Shown here: positions 60,873 to 64,000 of the stretch, one piece after another
Layout of the letters: every line of letters begins with the position of its first letter
Position numbering within the stretch: the first letter of the stretch is position 1
Assembly (NCBI RefSeq): GCF_032062135.1
Contig: NC_092861.1
Location: 61,251,777-61,315,776, forward strand
Length of the DNA: 64,000 nucleotides
Origin: Pyxicephalus adspersus
Taxonomy: Eukaryota; Chordata; Amphibia; Anura; Pyxicephalidae
Reading direction: 5' to 3'
Position numbers and translations under genes: made by a program
Notes under the pieces: generated by a model
The model's input: only the letters and a program-made list of their open reading frames with translations
What the model was told of the DNA's origin: nothing
Databases searched by the model: none

Positions 60873-63713
60873 AATAATGAAAAATAGCCTAAGCATGTTG
60901 CAAAGATGTGAACTAGCACAATTTAATGCCATGTTTAACCTATGCACATTCATTAAAATGTATCAATATGAACAGGCCCTGACTATTTTTATTTAACACC
61001 TCTCATCCAGCACAAACTTAAAACTAGGGCTCCTAGTATTGGTAATTGTATTGGGAGCTTTTACCCTCCTAATGCATAGCAGTCGGTCATAGGGCGAAAG
61101 CACTTAATACACTGCCCTGTTGGCACTTTCTATGGATGAAGGGGACACACTGGAGCAATCTCCTCCCGTGTATTTGTCATGGGTTAAAATACTAAAAATG
61201 AGTTGCATAAGAACATGAGAACAATTTCAGGGCTTCCGTTTAGTCTTGGGAATCTTGTGTAACAATCTTCACTAAAGCATTCTTTTTTTGTAAATCGCAC
61301 TCATGTGAATTACTCCATTAGCAAATACTTGTCCTACCTTTAATGTACTTTTCACGAGTTTGACCTTTCAAAATCAAACAGAAGTGGATGAGCTCTCAGA
61401 ACCTACCACTTTAAATGTCACTGAACTTTACAAAGTCCTAACTTAGCACAATATGTATCATTTTGTTGTAATAAAACAAGTACCCACATTATGAAATTGT
61501 ATGTTGAAGTTGGCATGACCTTTAATCTGCAGTATTATCCCAAACCCTGTTGGTGGTTTATGTTTGTCCATTATTTCCCTACACAGCCTTGTTCATCATC
61601 CACCTTATAGTGTGCACTTTATGCCAGACATCATGGTTAACATTTTTAAAACCAAGTGTGTGTGGTTACTAAGTTTGTTTGTTATGGACACATTTATGAA
61701 CATCATCTTAGAAATATGAAGCTAAATAATTGGTTACAATGTGCATCACTTCCATGCATGAGAAAGGTGTCAAAGGACGGGGTAGACAAAGATATATTTA
61801 AAAAATATACAAAGCCAATTCACAAATGTCCTAACTAATAATGGTGCCTATACTTCTGTTAATAGTATTAGTAATTATGAATGTCTTCCTTACCAATGTG
61901 TATATTTTATTATATGATGTCCTTTGTTTTCCTTGGAAATAAATTAATGTAGACATTTGTAACTATGATTTATACAGTCACATGGAAAACATTTTTTTAA
62001 ACATTCAAACATTGGCCTTTATGTTGAACGGCAAACTGTAGTCTTGCATTATTGTTGTTCTTGTAGGGTACTTTTCCCTTGTATACCTCAAATGCATATA
62101 TTGAATATATTTTTGATAGACTGAAACATGCACTTTTACATCAAGTATTTTGAGAATTATCTAAGGGTTACTCAATGTATTTTTTTAAAAGTTACTGGAG
62201 ACTTTTTTTTGTTATAAACAAATAGTCAGAACTTCCATACAGTAAAATGCTTGATTTGAAGTAATTTGGTACTTTTTTTTTTTTTTTTAATCCCTCGTCT
62301 CTTACAACTTTTTTGTCTGAGGACTTAGGGGGCTCTTTTGATCATGTCATAATCACATAACACAGGTGAATGGCAAAGCAAACACCAGATCATAGGTATC
62401 TATAGATATAGATTAGTTTCCACCTGTATACTCCGTAATGAGATCCCAATAATTTGCTCCTGACATAGAACACCTTGCGATTGTAACTTCATAGATTTAA
62501 AGTGGTGGTAAATGTTGAAGTATACTTACTTTTTCCAGCCTGGCAAATCTGCAGAATTAAGAAATTGAGAATAAAATACACTGTCATTTTTGTAATTTGC
62601 TCAGTTTTATCACCTATTATTTAAAAGTATGTTCTACTGTTTAAATATGTTGAAAAAATTATTAATTTGCATGTGATATGCATTCTTTTTAACATTGCTG
62701 TATAATTGATTTCCTACCACAAATATTCTGAAAGAATATCTATTTCCAGTCTTATAATAAAGCCTTTTATTTGCCTCTACTATATGAAATGTGTTCAAAG
62801 TTGTTTTGTGTGGTCTAATTGTAGACTTACAATATGTTATGAAATTGTAATGTATGAAAATGTGTCCTCAAAAGTGGCTAGGGGAATATTAGGTCAGTAC
62901 TAATAAGATAGGGTGGTGGCCCTGATTTGAGGTACGTTACCATTCATACATTGGTCAGATTAGGACCTGCAGTCATTTTTGCATGAATGGACACTGCGTA
63001 GCTACCTGTTCCCTGTTCAGACTTGCATAAATACAGTATCACTAAACAGAGGGAAGTCCTCTATCACCAACTTCCTTTGTGGCTCTGAGATTTCCTTTGA
63101 CAGAATGGCAGAAGCCAGGAAGATAGCTGATGACGTAAGATGTGAAAAGTGATGTCTTTTTTCAACACTTCCACCATGACACCCTTTGCATCGTACATAT
63201 GTCAGTCCCTGCCGTATAAAAGCTATCTGGTTGTGCCTGCTCTCAAGGCCAAACTTTTAGTCCATCCGTTTTGAAGTGTACACTGATTCAGGTCGTGCTG
63301 CAGAGGTAACGGAGAAGGGCATTTTCCTCGTCAGAAGTAATCCATGCTACTTGTTATACACTCACCATGCTACTTGTTATACACCCATATATGTACTACA
63401 TGGACCCTATACAAATCAGGTAACTACATGAATTGACTGGTTAATAGGTGGATCAGAAAATGTCATACCTTACTTAATCTTGCGTCTGTTGGAGCTTTGC
63501 AGAAACCAACAGGCCATCTATTCTCAGAGAAAAACATTATTTTCCTAAATTAATTTTCTCTGGATTGGTCTTCTCGTGGGTATACAAGTTGACTTATAAC
63601 ATGCTGCTAATAACCTAAAGGTTTTTTTATGATATCACCCTTTATTAAATATTTGACCTTTTATTCCAAAGCTTATCCTGAAGGAGATTATTTATTGGTA
63701 ATACAGTATATAA

Positions 63714-63735
63714 TTTATATATATATATATATATG
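63714..63735. repeat. (TA)n microsatellite
   Basis: About 20 bases of TA alternation after TATAATT. Confidence 0.85.
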
Positions 63736-63889
63736 TATTTATTAATGATGTTTCAGTAGGTTTAAATCTTTCCTTGCTATCTGTACTACTATTCAATGTG
63801 TTAGCCACTTGTTAACCAATCCCAAAAAAAGTTTTCTTCAAACAATGAGTGTATTGCTAGTTTAAAATTAAACTACAGACTTTCTCCAC

Positions 63890-64000
63890 NNNNNNNNNNN
63901 NNNNNNNNNNNNNNNNNNNNNNNNNNNNNNNNNNNNNNNNNNNNNNNNNNNNNNNNNNNNNNNNNNNNNNNNNNNNNNNNNNNNNNNNNNNNNNNNNNNN
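63890..64000. other. Assembly gap (N)
   Basis: The last 111 positions are N; the gap continues or ends at the window edge. Confidence 0.99.

Larger units (their letters stand above)
57671..63889 (+). other. CLN8: CLN8 3' UTR and downstream flank
   Basis: Several AATAAA words occur (about 57869, 58583, 60037, 61939); the poly(A) site cannot be fixed. One MITE and one L2 tail lie within. Short open frames look like chance. In human ARHGEF10 follows CLN8, but no exon of it is visible before the gap. Confidence 0.5.

Overview
The window is nuclear DNA from a vertebrate, most likely a frog. It has long AT-rich introns with GT-AG borders, two vertebrate genes in the same order as on human 8p23.3, and repeats of frog type: many short terminal-inverted-repeat elements, an L2-type LINE with a characteristic 3' tail, and an L1-like element. 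Naming a species is beyond what the sequence alone supports. No bacterial or viral genome, CRISPR array or tRNA/rRNA gene was seen.

Layout. (1) 1-2000: 5' part of a decayed L1-like retrotransposon on the minus strand, cut by the window edge. (2) 5505-34525: the last six coding exons of DLGAP2 (SAPAP2) on the plus strand. They give the C-terminal 435 residues, with matching splice phases at all five junctions and a terminal QTRL PDZ ligand. The introns carry MITEs, hAT-type elements and a nearly full-length but broken L2 LINE (25465-28380, minus). (3) 34526-54090: 3' UTR and intergenic DNA. The first ~8.5 kb are poor in repeats. The rest holds a solo LTR (43146-43772), AT microsatellites, a nested hAT-like palindrome, a Tc1-like end, a TTAA-flanked MITE and truncated L2 tails. 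(4) 54100-57670: CLN8 on the plus strand. It has a GC-richer promoter and non-coding first exon with two CACGTG boxes, a 5' UTR with a short upstream ORF, and two coding exons for a 278-residue TLC-domain ER membrane protein. (5) 57671-63889: CLN8 3' UTR and downstream flank. (6) 63890-64000: assembly gap.

The two genes are not a functional unit. DLGAP2 is a postsynaptic scaffold and CLN8 an ER cargo receptor for lysosomal enzymes. Their adjacency is conserved synteny, and it supports calling the first gene DLGAP2 rather than another DLGAP paralogue.

I did not find a new multi-gene system. The points most worth a second look are the paired CLEAR-like boxes at CLN8, a cysteine at the CLN8 site matching human Arg24, dynein-light-chain-type motifs at a DLGAP2 splice junction, an NPGP motif in the L2 element, and two unusual inverted repeats near 48-49 kb.
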